Of a stretch of 64,000 nucleotides of DNA, positions 17,287 through 26,161 are shown piece by piece. Position 1 is the first letter of the stretch, and every line of letters starts with the position of its first letter. The DNA is taken from contig NZ_WPCV01000002.1 in the NCBI RefSeq assembly GCF_018035235.1, positions 868,001 through 932,000 on the forward strand, given 5' to 3'. A program made the translations under genes and the position numbers. The notes under the pieces were generated by a model that was not told the origin of the DNA, searched no databases, and saw only the letters and a program-made list of their open reading frames with translations. The DNA is from Citrobacter sp. On2M (GTDB lineage: Bacteria; Pseudomonadota; Gammaproteobacteria; Enterobacterales; Enterobacteriaceae).

Positions 17287-18717
17287 ATGCGTCTGACCAC
17301 TTTTTTATGGCAAGTAAGTGTACTTTTCTCAACTGTCTTTATAAGTTCAATAAGCCTTGCAGAACAAATGTATATAAAGCCGGGCATGTCAAAGCAGATT
17401 AAAACCAGTGAGCCTATTAAAACTGTTTTTATTTCATCGCCCGAGATTGCTGACTATAAGGTTATCAGTAATAAGGCTGTGGTGTTGTATGGTAAAAAGG
17501 TAGGTACCGCTGAAATATCGGTATACGGCGCTAATTCCAAGGTTATTTATAACGTCAGTCTCGGTGTTGATCCGTTATTACCGGAGCTTTCCCAACGTAT
17601 CAGACAGGAATATCCGGGTAGTAATGTTATCATTAAGCGTTTTAACGATAATGGTGGCAAGGCTTCTTATATCTTATCAGGTACTGCACCAAGTGAAGAA
17701 ATCAAAGATGGTGTATATCAACTGGTTGGAAGTTTAGTCGGGACATCTGCAGAAGAGAAAAAAATTGAGGCAGACGATACCAGTAGCAACGGTGTTGGTG
17801 GCAGTAATATGATGGTTAAAAGTGACAAGATTCCTTTTGCCAGCTACAAAACCTATGACAATATTATTAATCGTATCGAACTGCCATCATCGAATCAGGT
17901 CAACGTAAAATTGACTGTGGTAGAGGTGACAAAAGAATTTACCGATAACCTGGGAATCGAATGGAGTAGTTTAACTCTCGACAGCATGATGGGCGGGGGG
18001 ACGACGGCAAACTCAGCAGGAACGTTCAATCTGTTAGGTTTCAAAAACGGGTTTGATGCCAGAAATATCAGTACTCTTATTAATGCAGTGCATAATGATA
18101 AAATTGCCAGAGTACTTGCACAACCAAACCTGACTGTATTATCAGGAGAATCAGCTAACTTTCTCGTCGGTGGGGAAATTCCAATCCTGATGCAGGATCG
18201 TGATGCAACAACAGTCACTTACAAAGAATACGGTATTCGTCTTAACATTGCTGCTAAGGTTGAGAGAAAAAATAAAATTAAACTTTTTATCTCTAACGAA
18301 GTTAGTAGCGTAACGGGTACATATGCTTACAATACCTACCAAATTCCAACGCTGAAAACGCGTAAATCGAATTCAACGATTGAATTAGGTGACGGTGATA
18401 GTTTTGCAATTGGTGGTTTGTTGAATGAATCCGATCTTGAAACTTTAACCAAAGTACCTTTCATTGGTGACATCCCGGTTTTGGGTGCATTAGGTCGTCG
18501 TGCTGGAAGTGAGCGCAGCAAGACAGAATTAGTCGTATTCGCAACGGTTAATTTGGTGAAGCCTATGTCATCTGGTGAAAAAATAGCTTTACCTAAGTTT
18601 AATAAAACGTCATCAACCAGATTGTTCTTTAACACTGGTGTTGATGAAAAAACGCGCAGCGATCGATTAAATACGGATACCGCTCAGTTTCTTGATCAAG
18701 TTGGCTTTGCTAAATAA
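17287..18717 (+). CDS. cpaC: Tad outer-membrane secretin CpaC/RcpA
   Basis: Outer-membrane channel of the Tad pilus. 476 residues from the ATG at 17287 (AAGGAT upstream); the TTG at 17269 is rejected. Signal peptide to about SLA, an N-terminal pilus-secretin domain (MYIKPGMSKQIKTSEPIKTVFI, ADYKVISNKAVVLYGKKVG), then the secretin core with RVLAQPNLTVLSGESANFLVGGE and the terminal signature VPFIGDIPVLGALG. Length fits RcpA rather than the longer GspD or PilQ proteins. Confidence 0.95.
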   Translation: MRLTTFLWQVSVLFSTVFISSISLAEQMYIKPGMSKQIKTSEPIKTVFISSPEIADYKVISNKAVVLYGKKVGTAEISVYGANSKVIYNVSLGVDPLLPELSQRIRQEYPGSNVIIKRFNDNGGKASYILSGTAPSEEIKDGVYQLVGSLVGTSAEEKKIEADDTSSNGVGGSNMMVKSDKIPFASYKTYDNIINRIELPSSNQVNVKLTVVEVTKEFTDNLGIEWSSLTLDSMMGGGTTANSAGTFNLLGFKNGFDARNISTLINAVHNDKIARVLAQPNLTVLSGESANFLVGGEIPILMQDRDATTVTYKEYGIRLNIAAKVERKNKIKLFISNEVSSVTGTYAYNTYQIPTLKTRKSNSTIELGDGDSFAIGGLLNESDLETLTKVPFIGDIPVLGALGRRAGSERSKTELVVFATVNLVKPMSSGEKIALPKFNKTSSTRLFFNTGVDEKTRSDRLNTDTAQFLDQVGFAK

Positions 18718-18728
18718 GGGGATTTAAT

Positions 18729-19877
18729 ATGAGACTGTTTAGCACAACAACGGATACAGAAACTAAAGAAGACAGTAATCGGGTAGTTCTTGACAGAAGT
18801 AAGGTGGTTTTAGTTTCACGGAATCAAAAGATCCAGCTCGATGTTAAAAATGTGCTGATGATGCACAATATAAGCAGCATTGTGCAAAAGGAAGTTGCAG
18901 TTAATGAATATCTTGACGATCAGGATACCAAAGATGCAGGTTGGATGATCCTGGATATTGAAGATGAAAACGACATTAATGTGATTAATGAAGTAACGTC
19001 TTTGATTGTTCCTTATGATGTTTATTATGTACTGATCGGTAATACTGATTCCATTGCATTTGCCAAAACCTTAGAAAAAAGTGGCAGTAAATATCTTTAC
19101 ATCAATACGCAAGTTAATGAATTACCAAATGTTATCTTAAAATCGCAGGTACAAAGCGCCGATAAGTCGACGCTACGTATAAGTATTCTGGGATGTAAAG
19201 GGGGATGCGGTACCTCTACTATCAGCAACGAAGTTTTGATGTCACTTAATAATTTCACAACTGCGCCTTGTCTTTTGATTCAGGGGGCTACTGGTAGTAA
19301 AGATTTCGACTTAATCTCAGGTAATGAAATTGATGCTTCAGATAGTAAAGTGCAAAAAATCTCTGATAATCGCTCGATAAAAATGGAATCAGTAAATGAG
19401 GCATTAAATTATAGCGACCCAGTATTTAATCACTTTAATATCGCTTTGTTTGACCATAACGCTTGTGCAATTTCCGCAGAAAATTTAGAGTTAATATTTA
19501 AAAATTCGAATACTATCGTTTTAGTTCTTGGCCGAAATTTTTCATCTTTCAGAACAGCCAAAAGAGTGCTGGATGAGTATGCAAGGTTTGAGCGACAAAA
19601 GAATGATGTTATAAAACGAAAAATCATCATTAGCATTAATGAGTATAATGTTGCTGATAACAAGCAAAAATTCTCTAATGAAGATATTGTGGATTATTTG
19701 GGTAAAGAGATTTGTACAATACTCCCCTATTATCAAAGTCGGAAAGAGAATGATATTTTCTCGCAGCGTGCGCTTCAATTATCGGCAGCGATCCTGGGAC
19801 GTGAAAAAATAGAAATTAAACAAAATAAAAAAACATTTAATTTGTCCAGTATTATCAATCGATTTAGTAAAAAATAG
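18729..19877 (+). CDS. tadZ: TadZ/CpaE localisation ATPase
   Basis: MinD/ParA-superfamily protein that places the Tad machine in the cell. 382 residues: N-terminal receiver-like domain (VVLVSRNQKIQLDVKNVL, MILDIEDEND), then a ParA-type domain with a modified Walker A motif (ILGCKGGCGTSTIS, about 153-166). The normal GKGGxGKS/T lysine is replaced (GCGTST), an atypical P-loop known among TadZ proteins. It starts 11 bases after the secretin stop. The receiver-like domain lacks clear phosphorylation chemistry. Confidence 0.9.
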   Translation: MRLFSTTTDTETKEDSNRVVLDRSKVVLVSRNQKIQLDVKNVLMMHNISSIVQKEVAVNEYLDDQDTKDAGWMILDIEDENDINVINEVTSLIVPYDVYYVLIGNTDSIAFAKTLEKSGSKYLYINTQVNELPNVILKSQVQSADKSTLRISILGCKGGCGTSTISNEVLMSLNNFTTAPCLLIQGATGSKDFDLISGNEIDASDSKVQKISDNRSIKMESVNEALNYSDPVFNHFNIALFDHNACAISAENLELIFKNSNTIVLVLGRNFSSFRTAKRVLDEYARFERQKNDVIKRKIIISINEYNVADNKQKFSNEDIVDYLGKEICTILPYYQSRKENDIFSQRALQLSAAILGREKIEIKQNKKTFNLSSIINRFSKK

Positions 19878-19893
19878 AGGTTGTAGAGGCTAA

Positions 19894-21183
19894 ATGGGAC
19901 CTAATGAACTATCATCATTAAGAATATTTAGGGAAAATATTCTTAAGAAACTGGACCTGGATCGTATTGATGCGATAAAGGATGATAGAACAGCACTGGA
20001 AACAGAGATAAGTGATATTTTACAGCGGGTATCTGCTGAGATAGGTCAATATTTATCTACTCAACTTCGGCTGGAACTCATTAAACTCGTGGCTGATGAA
20101 ATTTCTGGCTATGGACCATTACGAGATTTAATGGAAGATGATTCCGTTAGCGATATTCTCGTTAATGGACCAGAACAGATATTTGTCGAACGCAGCGGGC
20201 GACTGGAAAAGGTTGGTACGTTTTTTCTCAGTAACCAGCAGTTGACAGAGATTGCCCGGCGCCTGGTTTCTAAGGTTGGGCGTCGCGTTGATGACTCGCA
20301 GCCACTGGTTGATGCCCGTTTACCTGATGGTAGTCGTTTAAACGTTGTTATTGCGCCAATTACTCTTGATGGCACATCGATTTCAATTCGTAAATTTGGT
20401 AAAGGCAAAAAAACTTTAGGTGACTTAATTAACTATGGAAGTATGGATGAAATGATGGCCAACTTCCTGGTTATTGCTGCCAGTTGCAAAGTCAATATTA
20501 TTATATCCGGCGGTACCGGTTCCGGAAAAACAACGTTGCTGAACGCATTATCGCAATATATTGGTGAAACAGAACGTATCATCACTCTGGAAGATGCGGC
20601 TGAACTCCGTCTGATTAAACCACATGTGGTACGTATGGAAACGCGTATGGCCGGCGCGGAGCAGCAGGGGATGATCCCAATGCGTTCACTGGTTATAAAC
20701 TCGCTCCGTATGCGGCCCGACCGTATTATTGTCGGCGAATGTCGTGGTGAGGAGGCATTCGAGATGCTGCAGGCGATGAACACCGGTCACGATGGTTCAA
20801 TGTCAACTCTACACGCCAACTCGCCGCGCGATGCCATAGCACGTCTGGAAAGTATGGTGATGATGGCAAGTGCGTCCTTGCCGTTGATGGCTATCAGGAG
20901 AAATATTTCATCGGCGATACATCTGATTATTCAGGTTTCACGTATGCCGGATGGCTCGCGAAAGGTTATGAATATATCTGAGGTAATGGGGATGGAGGGG
21001 GAAAATATTATTATCCAGGATATATTCACATTCGAAGCTTCATCTCAAAGAGATGCGAACGGTAGGATTCAGGGGGTTTATAAGTTTAATGGTCTTTTGA
21101 AACGATCTGTCGTTTACCGTCAGGGTGTTATCTATGGTATGACTGATGCCTTGAACGAATTATTTGGGAGTCAGATTCAATGA
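19894..21183 (+). CDS. tadA: TadA/CpaF secretion ATPase
   Basis: Hexameric ATPase that powers Tad pilus assembly and probably retraction. 429 residues with VSDILVNGPEQIFVERSG in the N-terminal domain, Walker A GGTGSGKTT near 206-214, an Asp box (TLEDAAELRL), Walker B region (RIIVGECRGEEAFEML) and His box (GHDGSMSTLHANS). This is the CpaF/TadA type of the secretion ATPase family. Its stop codon overlaps the tadB start (ATGA), so translation is coupled. Confidence 0.97.
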   Translation: MGPNELSSLRIFRENILKKLDLDRIDAIKDDRTALETEISDILQRVSAEIGQYLSTQLRLELIKLVADEISGYGPLRDLMEDDSVSDILVNGPEQIFVERSGRLEKVGTFFLSNQQLTEIARRLVSKVGRRVDDSQPLVDARLPDGSRLNVVIAPITLDGTSISIRKFGKGKKTLGDLINYGSMDEMMANFLVIAASCKVNIIISGGTGSGKTTLLNALSQYIGETERIITLEDAAELRLIKPHVVRMETRMAGAEQQGMIPMRSLVINSLRMRPDRIIVGECRGEEAFEMLQAMNTGHDGSMSTLHANSPRDAIARLESMVMMASASLPLMAIRRNISSAIHLIIQVSRMPDGSRKVMNISEVMGMEGENIIIQDIFTFEASSQRDANGRIQGVYKFNGLLKRSVVYRQGVIYGMTDALNELFGSQIQ

Positions 21184-22085
21184 CACTTTTTTTTATTATA
21201 CTTGTAGTTCTTGGTACTGTGAATTTTCTGGCGGTGCTCATTTATTACAAAAAAGTAAAAAAACTGGATGGCGGTCAACAACGTTTCCATATTACCACCA
21301 AAAAAAATAGCTGGAATAGCCAGCTGTTTGAACGCTTAAAGCAAGCTATAACGGGGGACGTCAGAAGCGTGAAATCAACGTACCGTAACATGAAGCCAAA
21401 AGATGCTTTCTTGTTTATCGGGTTGTTTTTGGCAGGTGTTTATATTAACTTTGTTTATTTAAAGTTTAATATCATCATCGCGTCCTTACTCTTACTCATA
21501 ATGCTGAATTATGTTCATTACAAATCAAGTCAAAAAAAACAAAGGGCATTATTTGAAATTGAATTTTCGGAGGCGCTGAATATCATCAATAGCTCTATTA
21601 GCTCTGGAAATTCAATAGTGGTAGGGATTACCCAGTGTGGTAATAAGTTAAGTGGTGAAGTAGTCGGCCCTGAGCTTAAGATTGTATCTCGCAGACTTAG
21701 TATTGGTGAGGATGTCAATACTGTGTTAATGGATTCATATGAACGTTTACCCTATCGTGAGTATTATTTCTTCATTCTCGCTGTAATGATAAACATTAAT
21801 GGGGGAGGCCAGGTCAGGGAAGTAATGACTCGTTTAGCTAAACAGATATCGGATGCAAAAATTACCGACCGCAAGAAGCTGACGATGACGTCTGAAGCCA
21901 GAATGTCAGTAAAAGTATTGGCTATGATCCCTGTCGGTTTTATCTTTGTCCTGAATTTTTTAAGTCCTGAGAATTTTGATATATTAATAAATCATGAGTC
22001 AGGGAAATATATTTTGTATTATGCTGTTGGAAGCGTTTGTCTTGGACTTGCGATCATATGGAATATGATGAATAAAGCTGTTTAA
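21180..22085 (+). CDS. tadB: TadB inner-membrane platform protein
   Basis: GspF-type inner-membrane protein that forms the assembly platform with TadC. 301 residues: N-terminal TM, paired TM segments around 75-105, a cytoplasmic T2SSF domain ([22 protein letters not shown]), and two C-terminal TMs. It overlaps tadA by four bases and is followed by tadC 19 bases later, the standard order. Confidence 0.92.
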   Translation: MTLFFIILVVLGTVNFLAVLIYYKKVKKLDGGQQRFHITTKKNSWNSQLFERLKQAITGDVRSVKSTYRNMKPKDAFLFIGLFLAGVYINFVYLKFNIIIASLLLLIMLNYVHYKSSQKKQRALFEIEFSEALNIINSSISSGNSIVVGITQCGNKLSGEVVGPELKIVSRRLSIGEDVNTVLMDSYERLPYREYYFFILAVMININGGGQVREVMTRLAKQISDAKITDRKKLTMTSEARMSVKVLAMIPVGFIFVLNFLSPENFDILINHESGKYILYYAVGSVCLGLAIIWNMMNKAV

Positions 22086-22104
22086 AACTATGGAGACATA
22101 ACAA

Positions 22105-22947
22105 ATGTCCTTATATGTCCTGTATTTTTTTGTGGTATCTTTATTTTTTGCTTTTTTGTATTTGTTGACTAAAAACAAAAAAACAAAGAAAATTTCCTCT
22201 GTACTGGGAAGACAGGGTAATATCGTCGCCAAAAATGAAGAATTAGTTTCAAATATTGAAAAAATTTATCGTAAAACAAGTAAGACAGTGACTTTTTTTG
22301 ATTTTTTAGATTCTAATATTTTTTTGAAATTCGGTATAGTGATTGCTTTTTCGTTACTTATTTTTATTCTCGGTGCGCTTGGTATACTTAAATATGATAA
22401 ACAAACACAGGCTATAATTATTGGTGTGGCATTAGTATTAGTGATTCTTATTCCTCCAAGAATAAAGAATTATGTAATGAAAAAAAAGACAAAGAAAATA
22501 AATGTCGATTTACCTTATGTTATAGATATTATGTCTATCTGTGTTCAATCTGGAATGACCATAGAGAATGCTTTAATTTACATTTCGAAAAACATCCAAT
22601 TTATTAATAGCGATATCGCAAGTTTATTAGAAAGAACTGCTATTAAAATTGAGGTGAGTGGCATAGTTAGTGCGCTTGACCAATTGTATGAGGAAGTTCC
22701 CAGCGCCGAGGTACGAATGTTTTGTACCACGTTGCAACAAAGTATCACTTATGGGGCATCAATCAGTACCGTGCTTGTTGAGTTATCTAAGGAGATGCGA
22801 GAGATGCAGCTTTTATCCGTTGAAGAAAAGGTTGCTAGTTTATCCGCTAAAATGGCGGCTCCGATGATTTTATTTATTATGTTTCCGATACTTGCGATCG
22901 TAGCAGGTCCCGGATTTATCAGGATGATGGCAATATGGGGAAGTTAA
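22105..22947 (+). CDS. tadC: TadC inner-membrane platform protein
   Basis: Second GspF-type platform protein. 280 residues with an N-terminal TM, two central TMs (about 72-90 and 100-117), a T2SSF domain (VDLPYVIDIMSICVQSGMTIENAL) and a C-terminal TM. It overlaps the tadD start by 13 bases. Base composition is very AT-rich like its neighbours. Confidence 0.92.
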   Translation: MSLYVLYFFVVSLFFAFLYLLTKNKKTKKISSVLGRQGNIVAKNEELVSNIEKIYRKTSKTVTFFDFLDSNIFLKFGIVIAFSLLIFILGALGILKYDKQTQAIIIGVALVLVILIPPRIKNYVMKKKTKKINVDLPYVIDIMSICVQSGMTIENALIYISKNIQFINSDIASLLERTAIKIEVSGIVSALDQLYEEVPSAEVRMFCTTLQQSITYGASISTVLVELSKEMREMQLLSVEEKVASLSAKMAAPMILFIMFPILAIVAGPGFIRMMAIWGS

Positions 22948-24146
22948 GCGCTTTAGTAATTTCTTTGTTACTTGTAGGGTGTAGTTCACAAACCAACCTT
23001 GATAATAAAGAACGAGAATTTATCTTAACAAAAGTTAATAACTACAAAGGACTTATCGCATTTTATCGCGAACAGCTTAGCAAGAATGACACACCTGAAG
23101 TTCGACTTAAACTCTGTGAAGTTTATAACAAAATTGAAGATTATGAATCCTCGCAGAATTGTCTTAAAGAGTTGGTAAGTTCTTCTCCTACGGATGAGTC
23201 TTTGCTATTGTCGGCACAAAATAATAGCACTCTTGGCCATGATGAGATCGCATTAAGGCAAATAGATGAAGCGATAAAAATAAATCCTAAAATGGGAGAG
23301 GCTTATAACCTCAAAGGTGTAATCCTTGCACATTTAGGCGATTTAGAAAACGCGAAGGAAAGTTTTGAAAAAGCAAGAAATTTGTTTGTTGCTGAGGATA
23401 TTGTAAATAATAACCTGGCAATGATCGCTATTGTAGAAAAGGATTACAATCTCGCGAGATCTTATTTAATGCCCCTATATTCCAGAGGTTATAATTCGCC
23501 AAAAATTGTTCATAATCTGATTTTTACACTTGTTAAGCTTAACGACTATAGCACAGCAGATATGCTAATCCGGCAAAATAATCTGGAGGGCTCATCTCAA
23601 CGCTTAATTGCCGATCTTGATGGTATTATGACTACGATTCCTGAACGCAAGTCGCCAGACGTCGGTGTGAAAGTTTCAGCTCAAGGTGTTATCGAACAAC
23701 CAAAAAAGAATAATTCAAGTTTGTTGAATGCGAGCGAAGATAACACTAAGGCGCTAACTGAAAATAAAAATATTGCTCCACGAGAAGTTGCCGTATCACC
23801 AGATGGCCCTGGTCAGGTGGAGAATATTGTGATAGGTGAACATGGTAAATTTGTTCGTCTGGTGTTTATTTCATCTTCCTTTATTAAGGGAGAGAAAGTA
23901 ACTGGTGGGCGTGATAATCATGTTGAGTTTGTTTTGAAAAATATAAGAACAAACAAAAAAATGGCCGATTTAACTCGTAATATTAAAAAATACACTAAGT
24001 CATTAAATGATGTTTCAATACAGCAGCGCGGTGACGACTTATATCTGACATTTAATGCCAAGCGCGTCGTGAAACAGGTTAGGGCTTATATTTCACCAAA
24101 ATCATCCATATCTAGTAATCGATTAGTATTAGATATTATTTTCTAA
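22935..24146 (+). CDS. tadD: TadD-like TPR lipoprotein with extra C-terminal domain
   Basis: Lipoprotein needed for secretin stability or assembly in Tad systems. 403 residues: lipobox LLLVGC near residue 16, then TPR repeats (GEAYNLKGVILAHLGDLENAKESFEKA is canonical). After a polar linker (about 230-290) there is a beta-rich domain (GEHGKFVRLVFISSSFIKG through LYLTFNAKRVVKQVRAY) resembling the AMIN domain of PilQ and AmiC, which binds peptidoglycan. Typical TadD proteins are shorter and end after the TPRs, so the extension is notable. The AMIN assignment is tentative. Confidence 0.85.
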   Translation: MGKLSALVISLLLVGCSSQTNLDNKEREFILTKVNNYKGLIAFYREQLSKNDTPEVRLKLCEVYNKIEDYESSQNCLKELVSSSPTDESLLLSAQNNSTLGHDEIALRQIDEAIKINPKMGEAYNLKGVILAHLGDLENAKESFEKARNLFVAEDIVNNNLAMIAIVEKDYNLARSYLMPLYSRGYNSPKIVHNLIFTLVKLNDYSTADMLIRQNNLEGSSQRLIADLDGIMTTIPERKSPDVGVKVSAQGVIEQPKKNNSSLLNASEDNTKALTENKNIAPREVAVSPDGPGQVENIVIGEHGKFVRLVFISSSFIKGEKVTGGRDNHVEFVLKNIRTNKKMADLTRNIKKYTKSLNDVSIQQRGDDLYLTFNAKRVVKQVRAYISPKSSISSNRLVLDIIF

Positions 24147-24186
24147 GCCTTATTGAGGCGTAGTTAAACCAAAGTAGGAGTTGTTT

Positions 24187-24549
24187 ATGAGTAAGTTAAG
24201 TGATTCACTTGAAAATCTAATGGAACTTGATGGCGCAGTTTGCGCTGCCGTAGTTGATACGCGTAATGGAATGATCTTAGGTCATGTGGGCACAGGTATT
24301 GATATTGAGATCGCAGCAGCAGGCAATACCGATGTGTTGAAGGCGAAGCTCAAAACAATCAAACTCCTTGGTTTGAATGAAACGATTGAGGATATTCTTA
24401 TTACGCTGGAAAAACAATACCACATTTTGCGTCCTTTACAGAAAGTTGAATCTGTATTTATTTATCTTGTGTTAGACAAACGCGAAAGTAACCTGGCATT
24501 AGCACGTCGTAAGGTTATGGATGTTGAATCTTCTGTAGAATCAATTTAA
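24187..24549 (+). CDS. Roadblock/LC7-like protein 1 in the Tad locus
   Basis: 120 residues from the ATG at 24187 (AGGAG six bases upstream; the TTG at 24181 is rejected). The fold pattern is Roadblock/LC7-like: a first strand pair VCAAVVDTRNGMILGHVG, a long helix IAAAGNTDVLKAKLKTIKLL, then ILITLEKQYHILRPL and FIYLVLDKRESNLALAR. It shares KTIKLL, DILIT, FIYLV and DVE with the N-terminal half of the Roadblock-CZB protein at 29680, so the two are paralogues. Such proteins serve as scaffolds or GAPs for MglA-type GTPases, and a GTPase gene follows 37 bases later. Not a standard Tad component. Confidence 0.8.
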   Translation: MSKLSDSLENLMELDGAVCAAVVDTRNGMILGHVGTGIDIEIAAAGNTDVLKAKLKTIKLLGLNETIEDILITLEKQYHILRPLQKVESVFIYLVLDKRESNLALARRKVMDVESSVESI

Positions 24550-24586
24550 TACTCGCTTCACGTACCCTATACTGAATATAAAAGAT

Positions 24587-25126
24587 ATGGATGATTATAA
24601 AGTTTTATTTATAGGCCGTAGTGGTTCGGCAAAAACAACGGCCATAAATTCTGCAAGCCAGATTAATGTCGTTTCAACGGATGTGGCCATGTCATTTATG
24701 GCCTCTGACGAAAAAAAAGAAACGACAGTGGGCCTGGATTATGGGGATCTACTTGTGGAAGATCGTGCTGGTCAGTGCCGATTGCGTTTATATGGTGTTC
24801 CTGGGCAATCCAGATTCTCCTTTTCATGGGAAATTCTACAGCAAGGTTGCTCTGGTCTTATTTTAATGATAGATGCAACTGATAAATTCGCTATTGAGGA
24901 TATTCATTATTATACAACCGCTACGAGTTCTGACTGTGAGCGGATTATGCTTCCTACAGTTATTGCTGTTGTAAAAAGTGATTTGCTGAATCTTGAGGCA
25001 TTATCGAAATTAAAAGAGGCTATCCAAAAGGAAAATATTTTGTCCCCAATACTCTGGATAGATGCCAGAAATAAAGATGCCGTTGTATCAGTATTAAGTG
25101 TGTTATTAAAGCAAATCAGGAGGTAG
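24587..25126 (+). CDS. Small Ras-like GTPase (MglA/CvnD type) in the Tad locus
   Basis: 179-residue single-domain GTPase. G1 P-loop GRSGSAKTT (10-18), a switch-like TTVGLDYGD (46-54), G3 as YGVPGQSRFSFSW (69-81) with the usual DxxG aspartate replaced, G4-like VVKSDL (128-133) and DARN (159-162) near G5. The LDYG and GxPGQ-RF-F-W patterns recall the CvnD GTPases of actinobacterial conservons and, more distantly, MglA, the polarity switch of Myxococcus motility. Flanked by two Roadblock genes (37 bases upstream, 2 bases downstream), so it is very likely one module with them. The missing canonical Asp in G3 and the altered G4 leave open whether it hydrolyses GTP efficiently. Confidence 0.85.
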   Translation: MDDYKVLFIGRSGSAKTTAINSASQINVVSTDVAMSFMASDEKKETTVGLDYGDLLVEDRAGQCRLRLYGVPGQSRFSFSWEILQQGCSGLILMIDATDKFAIEDIHYYTTATSSDCERIMLPTVIAVVKSDLLNLEALSKLKEAIQKENILSPILWIDARNKDAVVSVLSVLLKQIRR

Positions 25127-25128
25127 TT

Positions 25129-25680
25129 ATGAAGAATGGACTTCCTTTTCCATTGAAGTTTACAGTTAGCTCAGATAAGGATAAAAGTGCAAGTGTAGAA
25201 GGCCATCCTGAGCAAATAATAGAGCCTGAGGTCGTTCTTCAACCTCTTGATGAAAAGCAAGAGAAGATAAGTGATAACGACAAAAGTTTTGTAGATTCTG
25301 CTCTTAAAGAACAGATTGATAAGACATTGAATAATTATGTAAGTAAATTCCCAGATATACAGAACCTCGTGCTTTCAACAGTAGATGGTTTTGAAATATC
25401 TTCTGTGCTTGATCAGGGCGGTGAAGAGATTATTCGAAAAGTCTCAGCTATGTCGAGTTCTCTGCAATCTATAGGTTCAGCAATATTAAGAGAGATTGGT
25501 GCCCCAGGATATCAGTATCTATATCTGAATAATGGTAAACGCTCAGTATTTATCTATCTTATCTCTGGTAATCAACTGGATGTTGTTCTGATGGCCGTTT
25601 CAGGTGAGATTGATTCTTTGGGCCAGGCTCTTTGGATGATGCAAAAATTAGTTGATGAAGTTAAAGAGTTGATTCAATAA
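25129..25680 (+). CDS. Roadblock/LC7-like protein 2 in the Tad locus
   Basis: 183 residues. The first 65 or so are polar and probably disordered; the rest is a Roadblock/LC7 (MglB-like) domain: FPDIQNLVLSTVDGFEISSV, EIIRKVSAMSSSLQSIGSAIL, YLYLNNGKRSVFIYLISGNQ and LDVVLMAVSGEIDSLGQALW. This is closer to classical MglB/CvnB than the two shorter paralogues. AGGAGG precedes the ATG, which lies two bases after the GTPase stop, so expression is coupled. It is probably a regulator (GAP or scaffold) of that GTPase by analogy with MglA/MglB. Confidence 0.82.
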   Translation: MKNGLPFPLKFTVSSDKDKSASVEGHPEQIIEPEVVLQPLDEKQEKISDNDKSFVDSALKEQIDKTLNNYVSKFPDIQNLVLSTVDGFEISSVLDQGGEEIIRKVSAMSSSLQSIGSAILREIGAPGYQYLYLNNGKRSVFIYLISGNQLDVVLMAVSGEIDSLGQALWMMQKLVDEVKELIQ

Positions 25681-25702
25681 CGGATAGTTAAGGATTTAAT
25701 AA

Positions 25703-26161
25703 ATGAATAGTGTATTAGTTTTCAGGCTCTCAATGGAATTAGTCGCCGCAGATATTATCTCCGAATATATTCCGTTAAAACCTGTGCTTGATAATCGTAA
25801 TGAATTAATTCAGGACCAAATACAGACTTATATTTCTTTAGTTTCTGATAATCTAAGCACATGGCAGAAAATAGGAACTCAAAAGGGATATACTACAGCA
25901 CAAACTGACCAATTGATTGAGTTTGCATTTTTATTAGTAAAGTCTGATATTGCATCAAACTTTATTGGTCATTCGCCTGTTCTTTGCGATCGTATGACTA
26001 TGATTGTTGAGTCTGTTATAAAATACATGAATATACTCAATATACCGATGTCGACCTCGTTTGATGAACTTCCTGAAAAATCTGTATCTATTATTATGGA
26101 AAAGCCAAAAGTTATGGGGAGAAAAAATGTTAAAAGATTTCCCCGTAAAGGTAGGAAATGA
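25703..26161 (+). CDS. Unrecognised helical protein between the GTPase module and TadV
   Basis: 152 residues, predicted mostly helical by eye (LIQDQIQTYISLVSDNLSTWQ, LIEFAFLLVKSDIASNF), with a strongly basic tail (KVMGRKNVKRFPRKGRK). No signal peptide or TM. I recognise no family. It overlaps the tadV start by four bases and follows the second Roadblock gene by 22 bases, so it belongs to the operon and may be the module's adaptor or output protein (inference). The basic tail could bind nucleic acid or membrane lipid. Confidence 0.75.
   Translation: MNSVLVFRLSMELVAADIISEYIPLKPVLDNRNELIQDQIQTYISLVSDNLSTWQKIGTQKGYTTAQTDQLIEFAFLLVKSDIASNFIGHSPVLCDRMTMIVESVIKYMNILNIPMSTSFDELPEKSVSIIMEKPKVMGRKNVKRFPRKGRK

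Noticed and set aside
17287-18717. Type II secretion secretin
   Set aside because: Too short, with an N-terminal Tad-type domain, and all neighbours are Tad genes.
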